A stretch of DNA of 64,000 nucleotides from NCBI GenBank assembly GCA_946894095.1, contig OX335660.1:7259001-7323000 (forward strand), in the 5' to 3' direction. Below, piece by piece: positions 20,178 to 32,106 of this stretch. The notes beneath the pieces were generated by a model. That model had not been told where the DNA came from. It worked only from the letters and a program-made list of their open reading frames with translations, and ran no database searches. Within the stretch, counting starts at the first letter, position 1. The number at the start of each line of letters is the position of its first letter. The translations under genes were made by a program, and so were the position numbers. Source of the stretch: Incurvaria masculella (taxonomy: Eukaryota > Arthropoda > Insecta > Lepidoptera > Incurvariidae).

Positions 20178-21505
20178 GCACAGTCCCGTTGGTTTGTAAA
20201 CAACGAGTCTTCAAATGCATTCGGTGTTTTTTCGAGACATCATTCAGTTTCCATATTGTTGTTTTTTCATGCATAGACTGATAGTTTATACCTACCAATG
20301 ACATTAAAATGCAAACAAATGCATTGAAATAACACAACATGGTGATTACGAATTGAAAATGATTCACTTTTATCAGTCCCCGTGTGAATTATATGAGTAC
20401 AGCTGTTGCTATTTAATAAAAAAATATGTATATATACAATAATAATAAGTTAATATATACGATTATCTACCTTCCAATTTGCATCATAAGAATCCATATC
20501 ATATAGGCCATTTATGGCCAATATGATAACTTTTCGGCCCTGACTTCCTTAGTGCGTCAATCCAGCTCATTGGTACCATTACATTATTTTTATCATAAGA
20601 AAATCATTATTCCGATAACTGTAACTGAATCAATTGGCAAATTCCTCGTAGACAGACGTACTCTTTCAATGAAAATGCAAAAAAATATCTCCAACATTGT
20701 CCATAACATGTCCAACTTGGTTGAATTACGATATGATAACCTAAAAAAACTAGTTATCTCATATCAACTGAATTCCAAATTGGGTTTGGTTTTACGTGAC
20801 GTTTTGGAGCAAACTTCAACATTCTCTCCTGTATAATGATGGATCGCATTGAATCTGTGTTTGACCCTTTTGATGCCGATTTCACAACATCTTTCATCCA
20901 CAAAAAACAGTAGTCCAGTGTAGAAAGTTTGCAGCTTATGCCTAGGCCATAAGAAAAAGAATAACCTTAACTGATCCCAATTACATAAGACCAAACTTCC
21001 TCTATTTGGCTTCATTGGATTTTATTATTTACATCAAACTTCACCCCTCAGCCAAGCGACATTCGCCATAGAGCCCAAATAAAAACTTTCCTCTCAGGAA
21101 ACAATATCTAATGGATCCCTCATAAATATCCATTCCCGGGCCTCTCCGCTCCGTATCAATCTTCACGGCAGGGAAGTATCCTCAAAGAATTTGCAATTTT
21201 CTCGGGCCAGGATCGATGGCGTTGGATGTCTAGAATTTTAATGCGGATGGACATTTTAACGACCTTCATAAATTCCGGCTTCGGACGTCGCAAGTTACGT
21301 TTCAGCTGGCACATCTATTGCTTAAATACAATAAACTTATTATCGTATGTGGATGGGTGTGGTTATGGGTATGCTTGATGGGGTCTAGATGTGACCTTAA
21401 TATGTAGAACTTGATAGGTGAAAACGGAAATCCGGGCGTCAGACTAGAATTTGAAGTTATCCGATAAATAAGACATTTATAAATCCAATGAGGTATTTTA
21501 TTGCA
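20178..21505. other. No feature recognised
   Basis: AT-rich sequence. The 94-codon frame at 20552-20836 has a plausible look (hydrophobic/charged mix) but no homolog comes to mind and no splice context is clear. Confidence 0.35.
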
Positions 21506-21835
21506 ACCTGACATGGATGGCTAATACCACACAACTACCGTCATGATATTAGCCCAATACACCACATTCCTGAAGGAATTAGGTGCCATGCCAGGACCAA
21601 GAAAACACTTCAACTATATTTTCATCCAATGCAGTAGTATAAACCCGGGCGGGCTTGACCCTACCACCTAGTTGGGAAAGGGGACCTACAGTTTTACATG
21701 GGTTCCGAAGCTCGGAACCGCTCGCATTCGTAACGAAATGCACTTGTCCAACTCAAAAAGAGACCAGGGATGATTTAGTCTATCTAGCATAAAAGGCAAG
21801 TCCTCTGGCCCCTGCACCACGAGCGGTATAAAGCG
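21506..21835 (-). mobile_element. SINE-A, nearly full length
   Basis: In reverse order: GACATGGATGGCTAATACC, GATATTAGCCCAATACACC, GGTGCCATGCCAGGACC, CGGGCGGGCTTGACCCTACC, GGACCTACAGTTTTACATGG, CACTTGTCCAACTC, and the head CAAGTCCTCTGGCCCCTG with CACGAGC. The B box is mutated. Confidence 0.8.
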
Positions 21836-22448
21836 GTCTAACAATAAAGATGTGGAAAAATGGCCATCCTAGGTGACCTAGACCACGTCGGAAAAATCTA
21901 TGCAATACTACGGAATCACTCTGAAAGCGTAATCATTGGTTGTCTGGGCGGTGCAGGCGTGGTGTGTCCAACCTATTCCACCTTTCCAATGTGAACTAGC
22001 TTGAACTAGGCATGTTAATTCCACTACTATCATAAGTATTTATTAATGTATGCTGTTATCTTCTTAACCCCATCCTTGTAATCAAATGGAGCGTCATCTG
22101 TTGTCTCTTTTTTGAGATAATTTGAGATGAAAGATAAAACAATTGGATCTTCTCGTAAATGTATGGACAATCTCAACGAAATGATTACTGTCCCTAATGA
22201 CGTCCGTTATCAATGGAGTCAGTGCGACATGGCAACACAAGGTCTATCTCGATCGATACTTACTGTTAGTACGGCGAGTGCCAATAAAGCAGAACTGCTT
22301 CACAACACATAAATATAATCCCATTGCTTATAACGATCCACCAGATAGGAATGTGTTCCACCATAGATTAAATAATGGATTGTTCCAAGAACAGATGTAA
22401 ACACGTAATTATACGCCTGGTGGTCTACTCGGGAAGCAAACACTGGCA
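21836..22448. other. No feature recognised
   Basis: Short frames only. A GGTCTACTCGGGAAGC string at 22421 recurs at 25808 (GGTCTACTCGGGAAGCGAAC), so at least part is an unclassified repeat. Confidence 0.35.
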
Positions 22449-22565
22449 GCCGTATTCAGAGTGGGCGGACTAACATTAATACGCCGAACTGAACCGGTTT
22501 TTGTATTGTTAGTCCGGTGCTAATCTGGTACTAAGTTTTGACGGGCTCTCTCTGAATACGACTCA
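22449..22565. repeat. Short inverted-repeat element
   Basis: Ends GCCGTATTCAGAG and CTCTGAATACGAC form an inverted pair around about 90 bp containing ACTAACATTAATACGCCG. It has MITE character, with a single copy here. Confidence 0.55.
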
Positions 22566-22720
22566 ACGAATACCTGCGAGAAGATGTCATTTACATTTTT
22601 CAATACGAAGTTTGACAGGAACTAGCAGGTCTTCGTCGTGACTTTGAGTGCCTATACAGTTTAAACAATGTGGTGAATATGTGGAACACCAGATATGATA
22701 TGGGGAAGGAATTGCGTTTT

Positions 22721-22995
22721 AGGGTTCCGTACCCAAAAGGTGCCAACAGAACCCTATTACTAAGCCTCCGCTATACGTCCGTTCGTCTGTCACATGGCTG
22801 TATCTCATGAACTGTAATAGGTAGGCAGCTGAAATTTTCACAGTATGTGTATTTATTTTGTCGCTATAACAATAAATAGGTAAAATAATAAAAATTACAG
22901 CAGGCCCCCATACAAAAAACGTGATTTTTTACATATCTTACGATGGTACGGAACCCTTCGTGTGCGAGTCCGACTTGCACTTGGCGGGTTTTTAG
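22721..22995 (+). mobile_element. GGGTTCCGTACC repeat
   Basis: Full arrangement from AGGGTTCCGTACCCAAAAGG to GCGAGTCCGACTTGCACTTG. The CCGT microsatellite is reduced to one or two units (CGTCCGTTCGTCTG), unlike the copy at 26254. Confidence 0.85.
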
Positions 22996-23205
22996 AAACG
23001 ATTTCAATACAAGTGGAACCACTGCTGCTCTCGAAATGTGGTGGTAAATTTTTATCGAGATTTTTAGGTTGGTGCGATTACCGGTTGCAGATGTTACAGA
23101 AATGATGTTTTTCGTTGGATTATGGGTGTCCCAGGCGAGATGGATGATATTATTTTGGTGCACGATAAGGATCCCCTGACACAACTGTGTGAGATGCGGC
23201 GACTG

Positions 23206-25120
23206 TGTGTGGGTGATGCTTGGCCGCATCAACACCGTCGCGTCTGCTGGGCAAAGCAGTCGATGAGATGGTCGATCTCCGTGGCTGGGTCCCTCGCTGC
23301 CGCTCGGCTCGCCGGCCCAGCGGCGGTCACACGCGCGACGCAGGCTCACCTCGCATGTGGCTGTGTAGGCGCTGCGGTGGAGGGGTAGCGGCGGCGGTGT
23401 GATGCGGGGTGGCGGCGCGGCGGGTGCGGGCGGGTGATGCTGTGCGGCGCGATCTTGGCCGCGTCGCCGCCGTCGCTGCGCCTGCTGGGCCCCTCGCTGC
23501 CGCCCGGCTCGCCGGCCCAGCGGCGGTCACACGCGTGGCGCAGGCTCACCTCGCATGTGGCTGTGTAGGCGCTGCGGTGGAGGGGTAGCGGCGGCGGTGT
23601 GATGCGGGGTGGCGGCGCGGCGGGTGCGGGCTGGTGATGCTGTGCGGCGCGATCTTGGCCGCGTCGCCGCCGTCGCTGCGCCTGCTGGGCCCCTCGCTGC
23701 CGCCCGGCTCGCCGGCCCAGCGGCGGTCACACGCGCGGCGCAGGCTCACCTCGCATGTGGCTGTGTAGGCGCTGCGGTGGAGGGGTAGCGGCGGCGGTGT
23801 GATGCGGGGTGGCGGCGCGGCGGGTGCGGGCGGGTGATGCTGTGCGGCGCGATCTTGGCCGCGTCGCCGCCGTCGCTGCGCCTGCTGGGCCCCTCGCTGC
23901 CGCCCGGCTCGCCGGCCCAGCGGCGGTCACACGCGCGGCGCAGGCTCACCTCGCATGTGGCTGTGTAGGCGCTGCGGTGGAGGGGTAGCGGCGGTGGTGT
24001 GATGCGGGGTGGCGGCGCGGCGGGTGCGGGCGGGTGATGCTGTGCGGCGCGATCTTGGCCGCGTCGCCGCCGTCGCTGCGCCTGCTGGGCCCCTCGCTGC
24101 CGCTCGGCTCGCCGGCCCAGCGGCGGTCACACGCGCGGCGCAGGCTCACCTCGCATGTGGCTGTGTAGGCGCTGCGGTGGAGGGGTAGCGGCGGCGGTGT
24201 GATGCGGGGTGGCGGCGCGGCGGGTGCGGGCGGGTGATGCTGTGCGGCGCGATCTTGGCCGCGTCGCCGCCGTCGCTGCGCCTGCTGGGCCCCTCGCTGC
24301 CGCTCGGCTCGCCGGCCCAGCGGCGGTCACACGCGCGGCGCAGGCTCACCTCGCATGTGGCTGTGTAGGTGCTGCGGTGGAGGGGTAGCGGCGGCGGTGT
24401 GATGCGGGGTGGCGGCGCGGCGGGTGCGGGCGGGTGATGCTGTGCGGCGCGATCTTGGCCGCGTCGCCGCCGTCGCTGCGCCTGCTGGGCCCCTCGCTGC
24501 CGCTCGGCTCGCCGGCCCAGCGGCGGTCACACGCGCGGCGCAGGCTCACCTCGCATGTGGCTGTGTAGGCGCTGCGGTGGAGGGGTAGCGGCGGCGGTGT
24601 GATGCGGGGTGGCGGCGCGGCGGGTGCGGGCGGGTGATGCTGTGCGGCGCGATCTTGGCCGCGTCGCCGCCGTCGCTGCGCCTGCTGGGCCCCTCGCTGC
24701 CGCTCGGCTCGCCGGCCCAGCGGCGGTCACACGCGCGGCGCAGGCTCACCTCGCATGTGGCTGTTTAGGCGCTGCGGTGGAGGGGTAGCGGCGGCGGTGT
24801 GATGCGGGGTGGCGGCGCGGCGGGTGCGGGCGGGTGATGCTGTGCGGCGCGATCTTGGCCGCGTCGCCGCCGTCGCTGCGCCTGCTGGGCCCCTCGCTGC
24901 CGCTCGGCTCGCCGGCCCAGCGGCGGTCACACGCGCGGCGCAGGCTCACCTCGCATGTGGCTGTGTAGGCGCTGCGGTGGAGGGGTAGCGGCGGCGGTGT
25001 GATGCGGGGTGGCGGCGCGGCGGGTGCGGGCGGGTGATGCTGTGCGGCGCGATCTTGGCCGCGTCGCCGCCGTCGCTGCGCCTGCTGGGCCCCTCGCTGC
25101 CGCTCGGCTCGCCGGCCCAG
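23206..25120 (+). repeat. GC-rich 200-bp tandem array ending at an exon
   Basis: The string GCCGGCCCAG ends at 23320 and then at exactly 200-bp steps to 25120 (ten times). Units differ by only a few substitutions (for example GCCGCCCGG in early units, GCCGCTCGG in later ones). The first unit is diverged and starts near 23206. After the tenth CCCAG the sequence switches from CGGCGGTCACAC to CTGGCGGCCGGC, the start of the exon at 25121. The minus-strand Arg/Ala/Pro-rich frames repeating every 200 bp are composition artefacts. Confidence 0.95.
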
Positions 25121-25187
25121 CTGGCGGCCGGCCGCGTCATGCAGGCGCTCCACGCGGCACACCTCGACCTCGACAACAGCTTCATCG
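25121..25187 (+). CDS. Internal exon of an unrecognised gene (exon A)
   Basis: 67 bp between acceptor GGCCCAG|CTG and donor ATCG|GTGAGT, leaving phase 1. It encodes 22 residues, LAAGRVMQALHAAHLDLDNS plus FI. The frame stays open upstream through the last array unit (MLCGAILAASPPSLRLLGPS...), so the true start could lie earlier, in place of this acceptor. The next plus-strand exon found that accepts phase 1 is at 55808. No homolog comes to mind. It is strongly GC-rich, like real exons here. Confidence 0.5.
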
Positions 25188-25244
25188 GTGAGTCTATTCA
25201 ACTATGTTTTACTTGCTTGGAACAAAAGCGTCGCTAGCCGCGTG

Positions 25245-25600
25245 CGGAGGAGAGCGCAGCGACTTTTACGCCAAACCGATCGACTGGCGTTTCCAATCGT
25301 ATGGAGACATTGAAGAGCGCGCGCAGTCGGCGTTAAGCGAACTAACATTTGCGAGTCCGAGTTTGATTTGCTTACTCACCGTCGTCGCCGTAAATACGTT
25401 GTCGTTGCTGTTTACGCCGACTTCACGTTTTCATACAAATCGGAAGTCCGTGTTTGACTTTGACAGCTTGAAGAAGTAAACCCACAGAATAACTAGTAAC
25501 AACTTGTATGGAGTTCGACTTGTTTACGTAACTTCGAAGTCCGTAAAAGCCAATTTAGCTGAAAACTCGGACTGACCACTCAGCTGTCATCAGAAGGATT
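25245..25600. repeat. Repeat family D
   Basis: Contains CGCCAAACCGATCGACTGGC, GCGAGTCCGAGTTTGATT, TTTTCATACAAATCGGAAG, TTGACAGCTTGAAGAAGTAA and ends GAAAACTCGGACTGACC. Diverged copies at 42290-42530, 59478-59578 and 63390-63600 share these blocks. It is noncoding and probably a MITE, with ends like GTCAGTCCGAGTTCTCACC. Confidence 0.6.
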
Positions 25601-26253
25601 GGTACCACTAGGCTTGACTCTTGCTCGTTTTTCATTCACAGCACTTCTGTGATTCGCAGTGTATGCTTAGGCGGATCCTTAGATGGGCCTGCAATAAATA
25701 ATCCGATAAGTACTCAACCAAACAAGTAATCTGGACTGACGCTATGAACCGATATGACCTCATCTGAGTTTTCGCCCCCTCCAGGATATTCCTGTGAATG
25801 GATACAGGGGTCTACTCGGGAAGCGAACAAGAGAAGCTCTCACCACGAATACATGCGACATTTACGTGCGACAAGCTGTAATTTACATTGTTTCAATTTG
25901 CAGTATGTACGTACAAACACTGTTGTTTACAGCAGTAACTAAACTGAAGACCCTAGTCCGAGTTTTACGTTATTCATGTTAAACATTTTGAACCAATTTC
26001 CGACTCGTATCTTTTAGTTCGTGTTGCCCATGTTACGAAATCTCGATGGACCGACGGGAGATCCCTTTTTAACGGACTTCACAAAAGGAGGAGGTTCTAT
26101 GTTTGGCATATATTTTTCCTTGCAATATATTAAGATCTATAGGGCCTACAGAAAAACAGCAAACATAAAGCACAAAAAGCGTCCCTTCTCTCGAATCTAA
26201 GGATCGGATGGTAATAAGTATGAGCATACTCTATTATTAGAATTGTTGTTTTT
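25601..26253. other. No feature recognised
   Basis: Start of the presumed giant intron of the exon A/B gene. It has short frames only. Confidence 0.35.
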
Positions 26254-26452
26254 AGGGTTCCGTACCCAAAAGGTGAAAACGGAACCCTATTACTAAGCCT
26301 CCGCTGTCCGTCCGTCCGTCCGTCCGTCCTTCCGTCCGTCCGTCCGTCCGTCCTTCCGTCCGTCCGTCCGTCCGTCCGTCCGTCCGTCCCTCTGTCACAG
26401 GGCTGTATCTCATGAACCGTAATAGGTAGGCAGCTGAAATTTTCACAGAGTG
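26254..26452 (+). mobile_element. GGGTTCCGTACC repeat, 3'-truncated, expanded CCGT
   Basis: Starts AGGGTTCCGTACCCAAAAGG. The CCGT tract covers about 85 bp (26305-26390) with two CCTT interruptions. It is cut after TTTTCACAGAGTG. The TDGR-type frames on the minus strand come from this microsatellite. Confidence 0.85.
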
Positions 26453-26972
26453 CTGTAAAAACAACACAATAACCGTATGGAACGACACAAAAATACGTCC
26501 CCGTAGATATAAAATTGTAACGTATTTTCTTCAACAATTGCTCGTGTTGCGCTAAAGTCGTTGCTAAGCAGGCTACTGCGCCCCATTTTCCTAGATTTTC
26601 CAGACAGTAACGTTGTTGTTAGGAGAGCTCTCTCCATTCGGTGGTCGTTGACGCGGGGTAACCATAAGATCGGTCGACACTTAGGTAGGTGAAGATTGAA
26701 ATACTTAGTTAATTTTTTCCGCTTTTCTTTTTGTTTGAAAAATGTTACGGCTTTTCACGCGGCAGGTAGAGATATTTTCCGACGTTTCGAGCTAATCATT
26801 CAGCCCGTTGTCAAGAAGACATCCGCCGCGCTCGTGCGCAGCAGACGACTTTCTTTTTGGTGTCGAGAGCGAATTTAGCGAAAAATTTGCTGAACATGAA
26901 GAAATTAATATATATTATTTTAGGTGATATAGTAGGTGGGTTACTATGCAGCACATTACTTCGAAACTGCAG

Positions 26973-27275
26973 CCTAGCCGTAGCCTAGTGGCGCGGGGAC
27001 TGGCTGGCAGGGATATTAGTAGGTTCCTTCTTCCACCATATTTTCATCCAATGGGATGGTACCAGCCCGGGCGGGAATTAAGCCCTACCACCTAGTAGGG
27101 TAAGGGGGCCTACATTTTTACATAGAGTCCAACCCATTGAGCAGCTCTCATTCGTGACGAAATGCACTTATTGAACTCGGAAAGAAAAAGAAAGTGGTGC
27201 ATTTTGGGCGAGGAATTGAACCCTAGGTACGCTAGGCCAGTGCCAATAGTGTACGAACCTAATCCTCTGGACCGT
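26973..27275 (-). mobile_element. SINE-A, with an inverted head fragment in front
   Basis: 26973-27005 is a plus-strand head (GTAGCCTAGTGGCGCGGGGA). From 27013 the sequence is a minus-strand SINE-A body (CATATTTTCATCCAATGG, CGGGCGGGAATTAAGCCCTA, CACTTATTGAACTC, GAGGAATTGAACCC). Two copies are joined in opposite orientation. Confidence 0.7.
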
Positions 27276-27364
27276 CCAACTTGACAACTCAACTGCTCCC
27301 GTCCCTTTTCCTTTTCAGCCCATTACGACTTGGCACTTGGAACGCTCGCTGTGCGCGGAGCGGA

Positions 27365-27515
27365 CATAACGGTGTTTTCCATCCAGTTCAATGTAGCCGT
27401 GCTCATAAAGGGAAGGTCCTGGCATGGCACCTAATTCCTTCGGTAATATGGTGTATTGGGCTAATATCATAACGGTAGTTGTGTGGTATTAGCCTTCCAT
27501 GCCAGGTCGCATAAA
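27365..27515 (+). mobile_element. SINE-A 3' half
   Basis: GTGTTTTCCATCCAGTTC, GTAGCCGTGCTCATAAAGGG, GGTCCTGGCATGGCACC, TTGGGCTAATATCATAACGG, CATGCCAGGTCGCATAAAAA. The 5' half is missing. Confidence 0.8.
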
Positions 27516-27539
27516 AAAACGCACATGCTTTTTCGGGAA

Positions 27540-27930
27540 GACAACATTGCCCACTCCTGCAGTCCGACCTCAACGTCGCCGTCCGAAGGCCGAAGCAGAC
27601 GGTGGGAGCACTCTAGATGCCCGTGGTACCTTGCACCCGACAACTTAGGGCTGCGAACCCCATCCGATCGAATCCTTCAGACGGGGAAAGGTCGACTGTG
27701 TCGACATAGTCACGAGTCGCTGGTCGATCTGTCGCGTTGTGCGCGCCGCTGACGCAGGCAGCGACGTCGCGTCGGCGTTGCGGCGCGCTATCGGCAGACA
27801 TCTTGGCGCCGCCGCCCGCCCCGACCCTCGCGTGTTCACCTGCACGCCGCCGCCGCCTCCGGGCTCCTGTCTGCCGTCGGAATCGCAGAGAGCCTATAGA
27901 GGGCGTAGGAACAGCGTAGGCAGAAACTCG
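27540..27930. other. GC-rich block, possible promoter or exon
   Basis: CpG-rich sequence with a 124-codon minus frame and a 103-codon plus frame, both driven by composition. No known domain is seen. Similar GC-rich blocks at 31790-32080, 34980-35040, 47640-47900 and 59110-59260 are equally undecided. Confidence 0.3.
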
Positions 27931-28097
27931 GTAAAAGCAACGGCTCTCATATTTGAGGGGGCGTATTATAAAGATATCACATCCCAACCAGCAAAAAACG
28001 GTGTAACAAAACCATTACATCACCAAATAATCCTAAAAGGGGTATATTAAGGTATCCGAGGTGGCAGCTTGTCACATACAGGGGGGCTACCATAGTA

Positions 28098-28310
28098 AAT
28101 TATCTCGCCGGGTGAATATCAGGTGAACAGGCAATACAGTGATTCAATCTGAGGTTTAGTTCCATTTTATAAAATGCCAACTGGGAAGTTTCAGTTCACT
28201 TGGCTGAAAAACACGTCGTTCGACAGTTAGCATGGTACGAAATTAAACTAAACGTCAGATTTAATCACTGTATTGGCTGTTAATATGATATTCACTCGGC
28301 GAGTTACTTA
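28098..28310. mobile_element. Inverted-repeat element (family E)
   Basis: The left arm (CTCGCCGGGTGAATATCAGG, CAATACAGTGATTCAATCTG, GGTTTAGTT) pairs with the right arm (AACTAAACGTCAGATTTAAT, CACTGTATTGGCTGTTAATA, GAATATC-like, ACTCGGCGAGTTAC). The loop has CACGTCGTTCGACAGTTAGC. A partial reverse-oriented relative is at 38785-38860. Confidence 0.7.
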
Positions 28311-30220
28311 CCATGGATCTTACCATTAACTTGCCCTGTAACTTGTAACACCTATTGGTTTCTTAAAAATGGGTATAAACGTTTACATTAACATTGATTG
28401 CACTATAAAAGACCATATAAGTAATGTCTATAAAACATCGATATAAAAAAACATTCTATAAAATTATAATAAAAGATGACTATAAAAGATTCAAAGGATC
28501 GATTATGGAGCCAAAGTGTACTACAGATTCCTGATGAACCCTTGTTTGTCCTTTTGGTACAATAGAAGTTCTTGAAAAGCTTTCGAAGGCCAAGTGTCTT
28601 CATTGTCACACTAAACTCTCCGGTTTCTGGTTATGTATTTTCTTCTGCACGCATTCCCTCCTTATTCTACAATCTATTGAATACCCGGGATACGGTAATA
28701 GCCTAGTCCGGCTGCACGTATAATTTAAAAAATACAAGTACCTAAACCGTAACATAACAACTAAATTACTTTATAACTGTAGAAACCTGCATTCCATGGA
28801 CAATTTATTTATGTGTCAATAAATAAAAACTAAATACTGAATTTACAGGCTCTTTGACATTAATTCTCCTGAAAGCTTAATTAAGGCAGTAACAGGACGC
28901 AAATCTAGTTATATATAAAAAAAAATCTATTCCAAAAAGGTGTACAAACAGATCACTGACATAAAGCGTAATTTTTTTTAAAGTGATTTTTCCGCTCATC
29001 CCTTTGACATTAAACTGATGTAAAAGTGTACTTTTTAATGTACTTTACAATTGTAGCTTTTTTGATTTATTTTTATTTAATGTTTCTACAGCGCGAAGTA
29101 ATAAAACAGCTATTTTCCTTGCACAAAATGGCTTTTACCACGCGACTCTGAATCTTACATTTCTTGAGTCTTGTTCCGCCTTACAGCGACCGGCACCCGA
29201 AGACAAAGTTGCACGTGAAAATGACTCTCCTGAAACTTGTTAACCTCCGCCCTTTGCGGAGTGAGTCACCGCGGGTTTCCCGCCCGCCCCTCCCCCCACC
29301 CGCGCCTTCTGAAAACTGAAACGGTGACACATTGTCGTGAGTATTTCGATGATGTTGATGGATTATGTTTGTTTGGGCGCCGTGCCGGTTTTTTTTTGTT
29401 GGCTGCGCACTATTAGTTATTCTGTGGCTGCGCGCCGCGTGATTGTACCAAGTCGGTGTGATGTTATTGCCGTCATAAATATTTAAAAAAAAAGGTTAAT
29501 AAACTGGGTAATAACTTAGATTTACTGCTCAGGAAGGGCCATAGTACGTAACAGTGAGAGTACCGTGACAACAGCCGCATTAGTTTCGTATAAAAAATAC
29601 TTTATTTTAAAGTAAAAAAAGGTTTGTTTCGATTTTTTTATTCCTTTTTAAATTAGTTACAAGGAAACAATTTAAAGCCAGATTTTAAGTTGTAAAACCA
29701 GAGGATGGCATGTATTTCGCGGTTTGAGTCCTGTTTGCGCATTTAATAAAATGATTTAGGCAGAGATTACTCAAATAATTTTAGGCGATTACTTCAATAT
29801 TTACGAGTACATGAACTTGTTCTATTTTATTTATACAAAACTTTGTTAATACATATATTTTTATAATTATATGAACTGCTATGGCGCTACAAATTAAAAG
29901 TAAGTTTTTTTTAATCAGTGTTTTTCTTACGTTTTCTTCTTGGAACAAAGATAATAGTAATGCATATGCATAATTGTAGGTATTCACGCGTGTTTTCCCA
30001 GAGCAGCCTTCGAGTTTTAACTTTTTCAAATTGGTTTGCGGAGAAGCTATCATTGCAGAGCTCAAAAGACGGGAAATTGTCGGTGAACTAAAAGTTTTAA
30101 GCCCTTGACGAGGGGTGAACGTGTAGGCTCTACTCTACAGGGTAGAGACCTTTCCTACCCTTTCCTGTCCAATCTGAAGGACATCGCTATATAAAAGGAT
30201 CGGTATTGGATTAAAGAAAA
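28311..30220. other. No feature recognised
   Basis: AT-rich with a GC-rich patch at 29220-29320. At 29176 CCTTACAG| precedes a 54-base frame closed by TAA; it looks like an acceptor, but nothing supports an exon. Confidence 0.35.
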
Positions 30221-30430
30221 AAACCGGCCAAGTGCGAGTCGGATTCACAAACGGATTAAACAAACGGTTGTTGTAGCGGCAGTAGAAAAACACAATCTGT
30301 GAAAAAATCAACTGTCTACCTATTACGGTTCATAAGATACAGCCCGCTGATAAACGGATGAACGGACGGACGGACGGACGGACAGCGGAGGCTTAGTAAT
30401 AGGGTCCCGTTGGAACCCTTTAGGTACGGA
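30221..30430 (-). mobile_element. GGGTTCCGTACC repeat, internally shortened
   Basis: Minus orientation, from AAACCGGCCAAGTGCGAGTC to GAACCCTTTAGGTACGG. About 100 bp next to the tail are missing. It includes an ACGG microsatellite. Confidence 0.8.
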
Positions 30431-32106
30431 TATATACCCAAAAGAACCTGAAACAGCGGACAGCTCAATCTTGTGTTCCGCGAAGGAGTCTATGAGGCTG
30501 TCTGTGGGCTAGGCTCGGATGGTAGGAGCAATTCTGGATCTGCGAGAAGATGAAGAAGAGAAGAGAAAGACAGGTGAAGGAGCAGGAGACACAACACAAT
30601 TGTAAAATGTTACGAAGTAGAGATATTCGAAGACTCTACTTCGCCGGTGAAAAACTCTGTTTTAGAGTCTACGCATTACACCATAGATAGGTGCTTCGTA
30701 GAGGCCAAATCGTTGATGATTCAGGATGCGCGAAGGAATCTGTAGAAATACGGGACTTCGCAAGATTAAACAAAAAAAAATCTTGATTTAAATTTATGCG
30801 ACAAGGGTTATCTTTACAAAATCCAAGTAGATAGCGGAGCCAATTTTTATTTGCCTCATTTCTCTCATATTTCACCCCACTGGTTACCCCTCGGATGACT
30901 TAACGCAATGGTAATCAACCTTTGGATAGGACGAATCTAGCTAAACGATGGTACAAACTGCATCAAAATCGGGCTAGTGGTTCTCGTGGTATAAGCTGAC
31001 GTACCGTCAGAAAGACGGGCAGACGGATTTCAAAGACAGAAATACGGACATACGGATTTAATATACGACCGACGGTTGGATTTAGTGAGAGTTTATTGAA
31101 GAGCATAATTTTTTTTATTAACTTTGAGCGAGCCTGAGTTTCTACTTTGATACTGTATACTTGAAAAACGTGTAAACTCACTTTATGCCCGCTACAACGT
31201 ATTGTGTGTGATGCAGACCAATGGGAAGCGTGGATTGGGAACGATTGGAGATGAGCTGGGTAATTGCTGTACACCATGATTGGCTCACTACTCGACGTGA
31301 CGTCTGTTAGAGTTCGCGTCACAGAAGTGTCTGTGTGACAGAGACAGCTATACACATGCCGTTCTTCATGACGATACCCCAGAAAGTGCCTGGATTGATT
31401 ATTTTGTATATTTTAGTACTTATGACGATTTTTCTTAGAATAAATAAAAAAATCAATATTAGTTTTTTAAAAATCTATAATGTTCAAAAGTTCTTAACCG
31501 ATTGCTTGGAAATTGTGACACTATTTTGCATTCTTTTTTTTTATCGATCCACCTTGTAGCCCTACGGAAGCTGCAAGAGGCTGGGGAGGTGAAATGCTTT
31601 ACGCATACCTGATTCCGGAATCAGGTTATGTGGGACTGGTTGGCGTGTCTAACCTAACCCTAGGCCAGACCTACCTACTAAAACACCCCCCTAATGTCCT
31701 TTAGCCTGTCGAAGTTAAAAAGGATAGCCGGTCGCCTGGCGGGCGCAGAAGGCGCACGAGCCTGAAAATGTGTGTGTGGGTGTGTATTATGCAACTAAGG
31801 GACGTTGCGTGAAGCGCCGGGGCGTGTCGGGGAGAAGCGACCTGGGACGTGCCGGAACCTGCTGAAAGTACAGCGGGGCCTGCTCGTCCTGAGTCGGGGA
31901 CGGGAGCGGGAAGGACATGGTGGCGGTGCTAGGGCCGCGTTGAGGACGGTCGTCTCGTCGTCTGGGTCGACCAGGACGTGACGAGGGCGACGTCTGTGCG
32001 GTGGGATGGGTCGGATGCTCGGGAAGGTGGCGTACGTTGCCGCCTTCACGAGCAGCGGATTCGGGATGTTGCATTCGCATCCTCGTTTGTTTTTATATAC
32101 ATTACT
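30431..32106. other. No gene seen; GC-rich block at 31790-32080
   Basis: Two minus frames of 97 and 113 codons overlap in different frames across the GC-rich block; at most one could be real and neither looks like a known protein. The rest is AT-rich spacer. Confidence 0.35.

Noticed and set aside
23327..25201. Repeated 67-codon and one 151-codon minus-strand frames, Arg/Ala/Pro-rich
   Set aside because: They recur every 200 bp because of the tandem array; 200 is not a multiple of three, so the frame changes each unit. GC-rich antisense of the array, not genes.
26130..26537. Frames with TDGRTDGR-type repeats, and PSVRPSVR at 54753
   Set aside because: Translations of the CCGT microsatellite inside the GGGTTCCGTACC element.
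29168..29240. CCTTACAG followed by a short open stretch, a possible exon
   Set aside because: No donor, no homology, only 18 codons before a stop.
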